Shown in pieces: positions 1 to 5,120 of a stretch of 5,120 nucleotides of DNA; position 1 is the stretch's first letter; each line of letters starts with the position of its first letter. The DNA comes from Candidatus Methanolliviera sp. GoM_asphalt (GTDB lineage: Archaea > Halobacteriota > Methanoliparia > Methanoliparales > Methanoliparaceae): positions 1-5,120 of the forward strand of contig CABGHH010000127.1 of NCBI GenBank assembly GCA_902158745.1, in the 5' to 3' direction. The notes beneath the pieces are model-generated. The model saw only the letters and a program-made list of their open reading frames with translations. It did not search any database and was not told where the DNA came from. A program made the translations under genes and the position numbers.

Positions 1-178
1 ATCTGGAAATCTGTATTGCCCTCCCTCCTTTCTTACTCCTGTTCATCTCAAAAAGTTCATCATTCCAATCGTTTACAAATCCAAGATCAAGATAGAATTC
101 TCCCCTTACGACAAGCTCTTCGTTATACTAACTCCAATTTCTCTTCTCTTTACTCTTTCTTTTTACCATTTCTCCCAT
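1..178 (-). pseudogene. Transposase N-terminus, interrupted by amber codon, truncated by window edge
   Basis: Reading the minus strand from ATG at 178 (or 169), one frame gives MVKRKSKEKRNWSS, then a TAG codon at 130-128, then YNEELVVRGEFYLDLGF and on to an Asn-Asp-Trp and a Glu-Met-Asn-Arg stretch reaching the window edge. The pattern NW..YNEELV.RGE, then W..EL.EMN and a Gly/Arg-rich stretch, matches my memory of the N-terminus of archaeal IS5-like DDE transposases. The DDE catalytic part would lie to the left, outside the window. The peptide reads sensibly on both sides of the TAG in the same frame, so this is probably one protein broken by a nonsense mutation. A purine-rich GGGAG lies just before the second ATG. 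Readthrough (for example TAG as pyrrolysine) is possible but less likely. No terminal inverted repeat could be assigned with only one end visible. Family assignment is from recollected similarity. Confidence 0.6.
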
Positions 179-265
179 CCCGCATTGGCTAAATGTTAGT
201 ATGTATGAAAAAACTTACGGTTTATTCAACATAGCAATAGAGGTGCAACCAGAATATAGTTAGAT

Positions 266-270
266 GAGGT
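266..270 (+). promoter_or_regulatory. Ribosome binding site GAGGT
   Basis: GAGGT lies five bases before the ATG at 276 and pairs with the 3' tail of archaeal 16S rRNA. It supports translation starting at 276. The AT-rich stretch upstream (about 205-260, including TTTATTCAA at 221) could hold a TATA element, but no box is clear enough to call. Confidence 0.6.
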
Positions 271-275
271 AAAAA

Positions 276-515
276 ATGAGTGATACATGGAAAAAGGATC
301 AGCCAAAATCACTGGTAATTCTTAACATCTTGGAATACTTCCCTCCCATAATTTTCATCATTCTTTCTATGCTGGGAAACTTTAAAGCGGGCATAATAAC
401 TGCTTTGGTCTTCTCGGCTCTGCTTGCTGGGATCATGGCAAAATGTCATAGCCTAAAATCAGTAAATATAGTGTTTCCTTTCTTTTTTTTGGTATTCCCA
501 CATCCGTTGAGATGA
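276..515 (+). CDS. N-terminal part of a split multi-pass membrane protein
   Basis: This 79-residue frame starts at an ATG with a good ribosome site. It encodes a short polar head (MSDTWKKDQPKS) followed by hydrophobic stretches at about residues 13-33, 36-53 and from 62 to the end, with Pro-Pro in the first one. The last eight or so residues (VFPHPLR) look out of place, whereas the -1 frame from about 482 continues as membrane-like FFGIPTSVEMISGYAG and runs directly into the 512-1078 frame. I therefore read this as the first third of one protein of about 267 residues, broken at the T run 483-490. The ATG of the downstream frame overlaps this stop as ATGA, so reinitiation could also make a separate second protein. 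Function unknown; the fold recalls small membrane proteins of the septation-protein-A type, a weak impression only. Confidence 0.65.
   Translation: MSDTWKKDQPKSLVILNILEYFPPIIFIILSMLGNFKAGIITALVFSALLAGIMAKCHSLKSVNIVFPFFFLVFPHPLR
485..491 (+). other. Poly-T frameshift site, U UUU UUG slippery heptamer
   Basis: Eight T at 483-490 precede GG. In the phase of the 276 frame, bases 485-491 form T TTT TTG, which fits the X XXY YYZ rule for -1 slippage and differs from the HIV gag-pol site only in its last base. A -1 slip after the TTG codon would join Leu72 to GIPTSVE and then to the methionine at 512, giving a continuous membrane protein. The -1 frame is open from 452 (a TAG lies at 449-451), so the switch must happen between there and 515. 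A missing T in the read or assembly would look identical. No strong downstream stem or pseudoknot was found by eye. Confidence 0.45.
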
Positions 516-1078
516 TAAGTGGATATGCCGGGGTACTGCTCTGGGGTACTTTTGCTATTATGAGCATTGTTTCACTAATTGCGAGGAACCCTTTTACCTT
601 ACAGCACGCAAAAGAACAAGTCATAGAAGCCGTCTGGGAAACCCCTGCATTCATCTCGTTGAACTATCTTTTAACCGGTATATTTGCGGCTGTATTCTCT
701 ATCAATCTAGTGATTAGTGCTCTATGGAACAATAGTCTTATCATACTGCCAATTTCCTTTGCCCTTCTCGGGGTTGCCCTTGCCTTAACAATGGTGCTGC
801 CAAGCCGCTATGTGCTCTATTATATGAAGAAGCGTGGGGTAAATGCCAGACCAAAAGATCTAGGCAAACTACCCTTAAAAACGATCTTTATGGGCATGGT
901 CGCCGGGTTTGATGAGGAGAAGGCAGAGCTAATTATCAAAGCAAACAGGGAAGACTGGGTTGCCATCGCCGAGGGCAAATTGGATGGTACGAGAGCTTTT
1001 ATGGAAGAAAAACTGAAGATAGAAGGAGATATGAACGATCTGTTTAAAATGCAGTCGGTATTCAGACAAGAAGAATAA
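512..1078 (+). CDS. Membrane protein with shortened SCP2-like C-terminal domain (C-terminal part of split gene)
   Basis: The 188-residue frame has hydrophobic helices at about residues 5-24, 51-74 and 77-97, split by a polar loop containing NPFTLQHAKEQV and an aromatic W..PAF motif, which looks like a conserved family signature. After a basic stretch (YYMKKRGVNARPKD, near 105-118) the last 65 residues resemble the SCP2 sterol-carrier fold: an opening FMGMVAGFDEEKA and the closing IKANREDWVAIAEGKLDG, AFMEEKLKIEGDM and LFKMQSVF. SCP2 domains are usually near 100 residues. The strands between the first helix and the IKANREDW strand seem absent here, so a full lipid-binding tunnel is doubtful. 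No ribosome site is evident before ATG 512, which sits in an ATGA overlap with the previous stop; together with the frame analysis this suggests the true gene begins at 276. The role may be lipid binding or transfer at the membrane, which is inference. Confidence 0.7.
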   Translation: MISGYAGVLLWGTFAIMSIVSLIARNPFTLQHAKEQVIEAVWETPAFISLNYLLTGIFAAVFSINLVISALWNNSLIILPISFALLGVALALTMVLPSRYVLYYMKKRGVNARPKDLGKLPLKTIFMGMVAGFDEEKAELIIKANREDWVAIAEGKLDGTRAFMEEKLKIEGDMNDLFKMQSVFRQEE

Positions 1079-1305
1079 ATGAGAAAGATGAAAATGAGAA
1101 CGAGCGAGGTATTTTATTGGCGGGTTTCGAGCAACTTCACCCAACATGTACCGTATAATTTTTTTAATCCATCTGAGATAGGCTCCCCGTGTTATTGGTA
1201 CAGCAAGGATTCTTTTTTTATTATGTTTAGTAAAAATGCCACTGAGCATATTTTTTAAGTATGGCAAAAAGAGAGGGGAATAGGAGAAAGGATTAGAGAA
1301 GGTGA
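1079..1305. other. AT-rich intergenic spacer with U-runs and possible promoter
   Basis: No convincing gene lies here. T-runs of seven at 1159-1165 and 1213-1219 are the kind of U-tract at which archaeal transcription can end, without a hairpin. The stretch CATATTTTTTAAG near 1247-1259 is the best TATA-like candidate for the downstream oxidoreductase gene, about 50 bases ahead of its start. The part from about 1270 on is purine-rich and leads into the ribosome site. All of these are weak calls. Confidence 0.3.
1300..1305 (+). promoter_or_regulatory. Ribosome binding site AGGTGA that decides the start
   Basis: AGGTGA is a perfect match to part of the anti-Shine-Dalgarno complement (AGGAGGTGATC). 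It abuts the ATG at 1306 with no gap but lies six bases before the ATG at 1312, so 1312 is the better start. Confidence 0.55.
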
Positions 1306-1311
1306 ATGAAT

Positions 1312-2772
1312 ATGAGTGAGAAAATGGAAGAAATGGGAAAAACAGGAAGCAAATACGATGTAATAATAATTGGAGCAGGGATAGGCGGCTTAACTTGTGG
1401 TTCCTACCTTGCAAAGGCAGGCAAGAAAGTGTTGATCTGCGAACAGCAATCAAAGCCAGGGGGCTGTTGTACCTCATTTAAGAGAGATGAATTTACCTTT
1501 GAGGCGAGCATTCATTGGCTGAGTGGACTGGGGAAGGGGAAATTCATATACAAAATCCTTGAAGAGCTGGAAATACAAGACAAAATTGAATTTATACGTT
1601 TTGACCCTGTGTACAGATTAATTGGAAAAGACTTTGAGTTGGTCCTCTCTTCTGATATAGCTAAGTTCGAAGAAGATCTTGTGAGCATGTTTCCTGCTGA
1701 AAGAAAGAGCATTCACAAGCTTATATCCAAATGCGCAAGTATTGCTAAACATCCCCTAAAGATGCTACGCTACATGAAAAAGACTAATGAGGAAATTATA
1801 GATCCTCTGTTTCGCGACCAAAAACTCAAAAAAATTCTATACAGGTTGATGCCCCCAAAGTACTCGTTATCAAACCAGATAGGAATGGTTTCAAAGGGCG
1901 ATTACCGTTATCCTAAGAAAGGAACATCTCAAGCACTTTCGAATCTGCTTGCTGAAACGTTCCAGGCAAATGGGGGCGATTTGTCTCTTAATACGATGGT
2001 GAATAAAATTCTGATCGAAAACGGAGTTGCTCGAGGTGTTGAGCTACCTAATGGAGAGCAAATCAAAGCAAGTTATGTAATTTCAAATGGCGATGCAAGG
2101 CTTACTTTCTTAAAACTTGTTGGGAAGGAATGGTTGAGCGAGGAATTTATCAAGGAGCTCAAAAGAGAGGTTTGCGCATCTCTTTTCCTTGTTTCCCTTG
2201 GTATGGACTTGGATCTTAAAGAAACGAGATTCGGCGGCGAGATGATCCATTATATTCTGGATTTAGATGAATTAGAAACGAGCGACCCAAATAAATGTCC
2301 AATAGAGCTCATCATCTATTCCAATAGAGATCCTTCTCTTGCTCCACCTGGAAAATCTACAGTTGCGATAGCTGCTGGCATTCCCTACGATTACATGAAC
2401 AAATGGAAAAGTGAAGACGGCGAGAGAGGCGAAGAATACAGAAAACTGAAAGAAGAAGTGGCAGACCATCTTATAAAAACTGCCGAAAACGTGATTCCTG
2501 GACTATCAGAGCACATCGTTTGTAAAGATATTGCTACCCCTTTGACCTATGAGCGATATACTCTAAACTCGAAAGGCTCAATGATGGGGTGGGATCCTAC
2601 TCCAGAGAATATGCGTAAGATGTTCAAGATGAGAAAACAGGATACCCCAATAAAGAATCTCTATCAGGTTGGCCATTGGACCTTTCCTGGAGGAGGTGTG
2701 CCGACCGTGATGATTTCGGGCAAGAATTGTGCAAAACAAGTATTAAGGAAAAGTAAAAAAGAGAGGATGTAG
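1312..2772 (+). CDS. FAD-dependent oxidoreductase, phytoene desaturase / CrtISO / retinol saturase-like
   Basis: The protein has 486 residues from the ATG at 1312 (488 if 1306 is used), the usual length for the CrtI superfamily. After a short charged head comes a dinucleotide fold with YDVIIIGAGIGGL (GxGxxG at residues 21-26), an acidic residue Glu44 ending the second strand to bind the FAD ribose, and KPGGCC. ASIHWLSGLGKG followed by a DPVYRL motif resembles the CrtISO and retinol-saturase branch rather than classical CrtI. The C-terminus (about 449-478) carries the second FAD contact, NLYQVGHWTFPGGGVPTVM, as in CrtI-type LY.VG..T.PGGG.P. No membrane helix is apparent; relatives associate peripherally with membranes. 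The expected chemistry is FAD-linked desaturation, saturation or isomerisation of a polyprenoid or similar long-chain lipid, but the substrate cannot be read from sequence. It lies two bases from the next gene, so the two are almost certainly co-transcribed. No breaks are seen. Confidence 0.9.
   Translation: MSEKMEEMGKTGSKYDVIIIGAGIGGLTCGSYLAKAGKKVLICEQQSKPGGCCTSFKRDEFTFEASIHWLSGLGKGKFIYKILEELEIQDKIEFIRFDPVYRLIGKDFELVLSSDIAKFEEDLVSMFPAERKSIHKLISKCASIAKHPLKMLRYMKKTNEEIIDPLFRDQKLKKILYRLMPPKYSLSNQIGMVSKGDYRYPKKGTSQALSNLLAETFQANGGDLSLNTMVNKILIENGVARGVELPNGEQIKASYVISNGDARLTFLKLVGKEWLSEEFIKELKREVCASLFLVSLGMDLDLKETRFGGEMIHYILDLDELETSDPNKCPIELIIYSNRDPSLAPPGKSTVAIAAGIPYDYMNKWKSEDGERGEEYRKLKEEVADHLIKTAENVIPGLSEHIVCKDIATPLTYERYTLNSKGSMMGWDPTPENMRKMFKMRKQDTPIKNLYQVGHWTFPGGGVPTVMISGKNCAKQVLRKSKKERM
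2763..2766 (+). promoter_or_regulatory. Ribosome binding site GAGG inside the upstream gene's end
   Basis: GAGG lies eight bases before the ATG at 2775, within the last codons of the oxidoreductase gene. It supports the 2775 start and translational coupling of the two genes. Confidence 0.5.
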
Positions 2773-2774
2773 GG

Positions 2775-3593
2775 ATGGAAGTAAATAAGGAAAAAGTTGG
2801 TCTTGAAAGTAAAGAGAAAGAAAAAGAGAAAGAGAAGGAGGAAAAGAAAGAAACAAAACCTAAAGTTCCAATAAAAGTGATATTTCGCGTTATTGGGCTA
2901 AAAGCGCTATCATTTGGCCCCATTTGCTTAGTTCTTGCTACAGGGTGCTTGATTGGAATAATTGGTTATTACTCCTTATCCGCTCTCTATTACCTCTCGC
3001 CTCCGCTTCTTGGAATTTCTCACCTCTTATTTGCTGTATTGGCGGGTCCATTAATTCTTTTGCTCATTTTCCTCTTTGCATCCTTGTTTTGCCTTTTCTG
3101 TTGCTTGAGGATCAGAAGACTACCGAAGAGAGAAGTTGTTTTAGAATCTGAGGAGGAATTTGGAAAGGATTTCATGTCCAAGGAGTCTATGGTGTATTCA
3201 TTTACCGTTAAACTAATTTATCTTGGCTATTTCTGGCGGGTAGGAGATCTTTTGCCTTTTGGTTTATCAGTTCCATTTAATAGATTTTTGGGGGCAAAGA
3301 TAGGGAAGAATGTAAGCGTTATTGTGCCGGGAACGATTTTGGATCCAGATCTGGTTGAGATAGGAGACAATACAATAATAGGAGGTGATGCCATAATAAG
3401 TGGTCATGTGGCAGAATTTACAGATGAGTTTTTCTCATCGGATCCCACCCATTGCGTCAATAGGATTGCACTCAAACGCGTAAAGATAGGCAAAAACTGC
3501 CTGATAGGTGCAAGGTCTTTCATCTGGCCTGGTGTAGTTATAGAAGATAATGTAACGGTAGGTTCTGGTGCGATAGTTCTTGAAGATACCTAA
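2775..3593 (+). CDS. Membrane-anchored left-handed beta-helix (hexapeptide) acyltransferase-like protein
   Basis: The 272-residue product has three parts. Residues 1-32 form a highly charged Lys/Glu head. Residues about 45-112 hold at least two hydrophobic segments (PICLVLATGCLIGIIGYYSL; LLFAVLAGPLILLLIFLF) followed by a basic stop (RIRRLPKRE). From about residue 173 there is a hexapeptide-repeat beta-helix: GAKIGKNVSV, DPDLVEIGDNTIIGG, an interrupting loop with SGHVAE (His211, a candidate catalytic His), then VKIGKNCLIGARSFIWPGVVIEDNV and TVGSGAIVLEDT. This resembles the repeat domain in bacterial Pls/NRPS-linked transferases, so transfer of an acyl or acetyl group to a membrane lipid or sugar is plausible; the true substrate is unknown. 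It follows the FAD enzyme by two bases. The stop at 3591 cuts off the usual C-terminal tail, which is found one frame over to 3645. It may still fold, since only the last 16-17 residues are lost. Confidence 0.85.
   Translation: MEVNKEKVGLESKEKEKEKEKEEKKETKPKVPIKVIFRVIGLKALSFGPICLVLATGCLIGIIGYYSLSALYYLSPPLLGISHLLFAVLAGPLILLLIFLFASLFCLFCCLRIRRLPKREVVLESEEEFGKDFMSKESMVYSFTVKLIYLGYFWRVGDLLPFGLSVPFNRFLGAKIGKNVSVIVPGTILDPDLVEIGDNTIIGGDAIISGHVAEFTDEFFSSDPTHCVNRIALKRVKIGKNCLIGARSFIWPGVVIEDNVTVGSGAIVLEDT
2811..2853 (+). repeat. 43-base uninterrupted purine tract encoding Lys/Glu repeat
   Basis: From 2811 to 2853 there is no pyrimidine on the plus strand. The tract is built of GAGAAA/GAAAAA-like units and encodes alternating KEKEKEKEKEEKKE-type residues 13-27 of the membrane protein. 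This is low-complexity coding sequence, prone to length change by slippage, giving a flexible charged cytoplasmic head. On the opposite strand it creates a spurious Ser/Phe-rich reading frame. Confidence 0.7.
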
Positions 3594-3645
3594 TCTTCCA
3601 ACCAATTCAACGTGGGTAGGTGTGCCTGCGAAGAGGATTAAATGA
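3592..3645 (+). other. Out-of-frame C-terminal tail of the beta-helix protein
   Basis: In the +1 frame relative to the upstream gene, 3595-3645 encodes LPTNSTWVGVPAKRIK and a TGA stop. The string P.NS.WVGVPAK+I is the standard end of hexapeptide acyltransferases and belongs directly after GAIVLEDT. Removing one base from the TAAT at 3591-3594 restores a continuous protein of about 289 residues reading EDTYLPTNSTWVG. This is therefore a one-base frameshift, real or a sequencing error. The ATG at 3642 (overlapping the TGA) opens only a seven-codon frame. Confidence 0.75.
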
Positions 3646-3692
3646 GCAAAGAGAAGAAGAGTTAGAAGACTCGATACGGGGTAAAAAAAATC

Positions 3693-4922
3693 ATGCATCT
3701 AACCAGAGAAGAAGAAGGAATCTATAACGGTGAACTCGGTTGGGGGAAGAAGAAGGCGATGGAGATCTTAGTGACCATAGGAGAGATCTTTGGTGCGGAG
3801 AAGCTGATAGAGATCAAAAATGCCCATGTATCCGGCGTATCTTACAAAACGATTGGAGATGCGGGTCTGGAATTCATCGAGAATTTGAGCAGTAGAGTCT
3901 CTATTGAAACGACTCTAAACCCAATCGGTCTTGACAGAGAGAGATGGCGAGAGATGAAGATAGATCCCCTTTTTGCAGAAAAACAGTTTCAAGTGCTTTC
4001 TGCATATAAAAAATTGGGGATAAAAGACGTATGTACGTGTACACCATATTATCTGGAAGATGTTAAAATAAAAGAAGGAGAAAATCTGGCGTGGGCAGAA
4101 TCATCCGCTATCATTTATGCAAATTCTGTTTTGGGAGCTAAAACAAACAGAGAGAGCGGGATAAGCGCTTTAGCATCCGCGATAATAGGAAAAACCCCGG
4201 AATACGGGTATCATCTCGAAGAGAATAGAATACCCGAGATCTTAATAGATCTTCCAGAGGAGATCGAAGATTCAGATTATGGTGTTTTGGGTTATATCCT
4301 CGGAGAAGAGATCAAAGATAAGGTCCCATCATTCAGATTTTTAAAATCCCCTTCAAAAGAAGAACTGAAATATTTAGGTGCGGGCTTGGCATCTTCAGGC
4401 TCCGTTGCGCTCTTTCACTTTCACGTTGCTTCAAATAGAAGATTTGAAACTCGCAAATCGAAGATTCGTCGCCGTGAAAATGTTCCATTTTCACATGCTT
4501 CAAGCGGCGCTGAAGAGCTGAAGATAGAAGAGAAGATTGAGATAACAAAGAAAGAGATAGAAGGAGTGTATAAAGAGAGAGAATATCTAACGCCGGATAT
4601 GGTCGTCTTTGGATGCCCCCATTGTTCTGTCGGAGAGCTAAAGAAGATTTATAGGCTATTGAAGGGCAAACGCACGAAGAAAGATATCTGGATCTGCACA
4701 TCTCGATACGTCCATGAGAAATATAAAGAGATCGTCGAGGGAATCGAGAAAAGTGGGGCAAAGGTCTTATGTGATACATGTCCCGTTGTAAGCCCTTCTT
4801 TAAAGAATCATGATTGTGTGATGGTAAATTCCGGAAAGGCATATAATTACCTTCCCTCAATGAACAACGTACATGCCAAGATCGGGAGGACGGAGGAGTG
4901 TATAAGAGAGGCTATCTCGTGA
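3693..4922 (+). CDS. Phosphomevalonate dehydratase large subunit (aconitase X catalytic domain)
   Basis: The 409-residue protein matches the DUF521/aconitase X large subunit from its first residues: MHLTREEEGIYNGELGWG, then AHVSGVSYKTIGDAG (about 44-58) and the N-region loop CTCTPYY with Cys114 and Cys116. GCPHC (Cys308, Cys311) and CDTCPVVSPS (Cys360, Cys363) lie in the C-terminal half. A subset of these cysteines should bind the iron-sulfur cluster. In archaea the enzyme, with a small DUF126 subunit, dehydrates mevalonate 5-phosphate to trans-anhydromevalonate 5-phosphate in the modified mevalonate pathway for isoprenoid lipids; it is cytosolic. The start is fixed by the conserved N-terminus; the ribosome site (GGGG about 13 bases upstream) is weak. 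LASSGSVALFHF (near 231-243) is normal, but the GVTPEA-like motif I expect next is replaced by a basic, palindrome-rich segment (about 243-272) before GAEELKIEEK. Whether it is still active is uncertain. The small subunit is not the next gene. Confidence 0.9.
   Translation: MHLTREEEGIYNGELGWGKKKAMEILVTIGEIFGAEKLIEIKNAHVSGVSYKTIGDAGLEFIENLSSRVSIETTLNPIGLDRERWREMKIDPLFAEKQFQVLSAYKKLGIKDVCTCTPYYLEDVKIKEGENLAWAESSAIIYANSVLGAKTNRESGISALASAIIGKTPEYGYHLEENRIPEILIDLPEEIEDSDYGVLGYILGEEIKDKVPSFRFLKSPSKEELKYLGAGLASSGSVALFHFHVASNRRFETRKSKIRRRENVPFSHASSGAEELKIEEKIEITKKEIEGVYKEREYLTPDMVVFGCPHCSVGELKKIYRLLKGKRTKKDIWICTSRYVHEKYKEIVEGIEKSGAKVLCDTCPVVSPSLKNHDCVMVNSGKAYNYLPSMNNVHAKIGRTEECIREAIS
4419..4506 (+). 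repeat. Palindrome-rich in-frame insertion candidate within the aconitase X gene
   Basis: The segment is bounded by an imperfect direct repeat, TTTCACGTTGCTTCAA (4419-4434) and TTTCACATGCTTCAA (4489-4503). Inside are several inverted repeats: TTCAAAT/ATTTGAA (4430-4436 and 4442-4448), GATTTG/CAAATC (4441-4446 and 4454-4459), CGAA-GA-TTCG (4459-4468), and a perfect nine-base stem at 4474-4494. It encodes a basic stretch (NRRFETRKSKIRRRE) unlike the rest of the protein and sits where a conserved motif is expected. The architecture resembles protein-coding palindromic elements such as the Rickettsia RPEs. Boundaries are approximate. Confidence 0.45.
4474..4494 (+). repeat. Perfect 9-bp inverted repeat with 3-base loop
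   Basis: GTGAAAATG (4474-4482), loop TTC (4483-4485), CATTTTCAC (4486-4494). The arms are exact complements. It is inside the coding region, so it is not a normal terminator, and it codes for REN-VPFSH in frame. It is the strongest of the cluster of palindromes in the insertion candidate. Confidence 0.85.
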
Positions 4923-4937
4923 AGTTTGTGTTTGCAT

Positions 4938-5120
4938 GTGAATAATGAAGAAGATAAAAGTTCTTTATATAGGTTGTTAGAAGATGAGATGTATGAACAA
5001 ATGATTGGGGCGAAGAAATTTTTTTGGGATATTGTATCAAAGGGTGTTTCTCTGCCGGATTATAAAATTACCGAAGATGCCCCAATCGAGATGATAAATA
5101 TTCCGGAAATCGCGGCGATA
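4938..5120 (+). CDS. Unrecognised protein, N-terminal 61 residues, runs off window edge
   Basis: An open frame runs from a GTG at 4938 to the window end with no stop: VNNEEDKSSLYRLLEDE, then MYEQMIGAKKFFWDIVS and KGVSLPDYKITEDAPIEM. The composition (acidic, amphipathic helix-like, no obvious membrane segment) looks like a real soluble protein. The start is uncertain: TTG at 4926 or 4932 and ATG at 4989 are in the same frame, and none has a clear ribosome site; the 5' limit is the preceding gene's TGA at 4920-4922, which is in the same frame. It does not look like the DUF126 small subunit or the UbiD-type decarboxylase expected for the mevalonate branch. I do not recognise the family. Confidence 0.55.
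   Translation, partial: MNNEEDKSSLYRLLEDEMYEQMIGAKKFFWDIVSKGVSLPDYKITEDAPIEMINIPEIAAI

Noticed and set aside
929..1477. Long minus-strand open frame across the 1079-1305 spacer
   Set aside because: Both ends overlap well-supported plus-strand genes, and the product is a Ser/Leu/Phe/His-rich mirror of purine-rich coding. The middle part (VPITRGAYLRWIKKIIRYML) looks somewhat protein-like but has no recognised family and no start of its own.
2624..2923. Minus-strand frame with Ser/Phe repeats
   Set aside because: It is the reverse complement of the Lys/Glu-coding purine tract in the membrane acyltransferase gene.
3642..3665. Small ORF starting at ATGA after the acyltransferase tail
   Set aside because: Only seven codons (MSKEKKS), with no features; the overlap with the TGA of the shifted tail is likely chance.
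4474..4494. Hairpin as an intrinsic terminator
   Set aside because: It is in the middle of an intact coding region, has no following U-run, and is better explained as part of the palindromic insert.
4333..4860. Minus-strand 175-residue frame inside the aconitase X gene
   Set aside because: It lies wholly opposite a strongly conserved enzyme frame, and its composition is typical of antisense shadow frames.
4919..4945. GTG overlapping the aconitase X stop (GTGA) as the start of a coupled small subunit
   Set aside because: The frame reads only VKFVFACE before a TAA, too short to be a gene. A remnant cannot be excluded but is not supported.

Overview
The window is about 5.1 kb of moderately AT-rich DNA that reads as archaeal, most likely an anaerobic euryarchaeon-type genome. 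The evidence is a phosphomevalonate dehydratase large subunit (the aconitase X protein of the archaeal mevalonate route), ribosome sites matching the archaeal 16S tail (AGGTGA, GAGGT), U-runs without hairpins between genes, and an archaeal-style transposase remnant. The sequence alone does not fix the lineage.

Layout: at the left edge (1-178, minus strand) is the N-terminus of an insertion-sequence transposase interrupted by an amber codon. From 276 to 1078 two overlapping plus-strand frames encode what looks like one membrane protein split by a -1 frameshift at an 8-T run. Its C-terminus resembles a shortened SCP2 lipid-carrier domain. After a 227-base AT-rich spacer come two tightly coupled genes: a CrtI/CrtISO/RetSat-like FAD oxidoreductase (1312-2772) and a membrane-anchored left-handed beta-helix acyltransferase-like protein (2775-3593). 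The latter's natural C-terminal tail continues in another frame to 3645. Next is the aconitase X phosphomevalonate dehydratase large subunit (3693-4922), which carries an unusual in-frame, palindrome-rich segment. An unrecognised gene starts near 4938 and runs off the right edge.

The shared theme is probably isoprenoid or membrane-lipid metabolism: one gene of isoprenoid precursor synthesis, one polyprenoid-type redox enzyme, one membrane acyltransferase-like protein and one lipid-carrier-like membrane protein. Only the 1312-3593 pair is supported as an operon by spacing; the functional link among the rest is inference.

Three coding breaks in 5 kb (amber codon, poly-T shift, tail shift), beside a mobile-element remnant, suggest either indel errors in the source sequence or local gene decay. 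The two long enzyme frames are intact.
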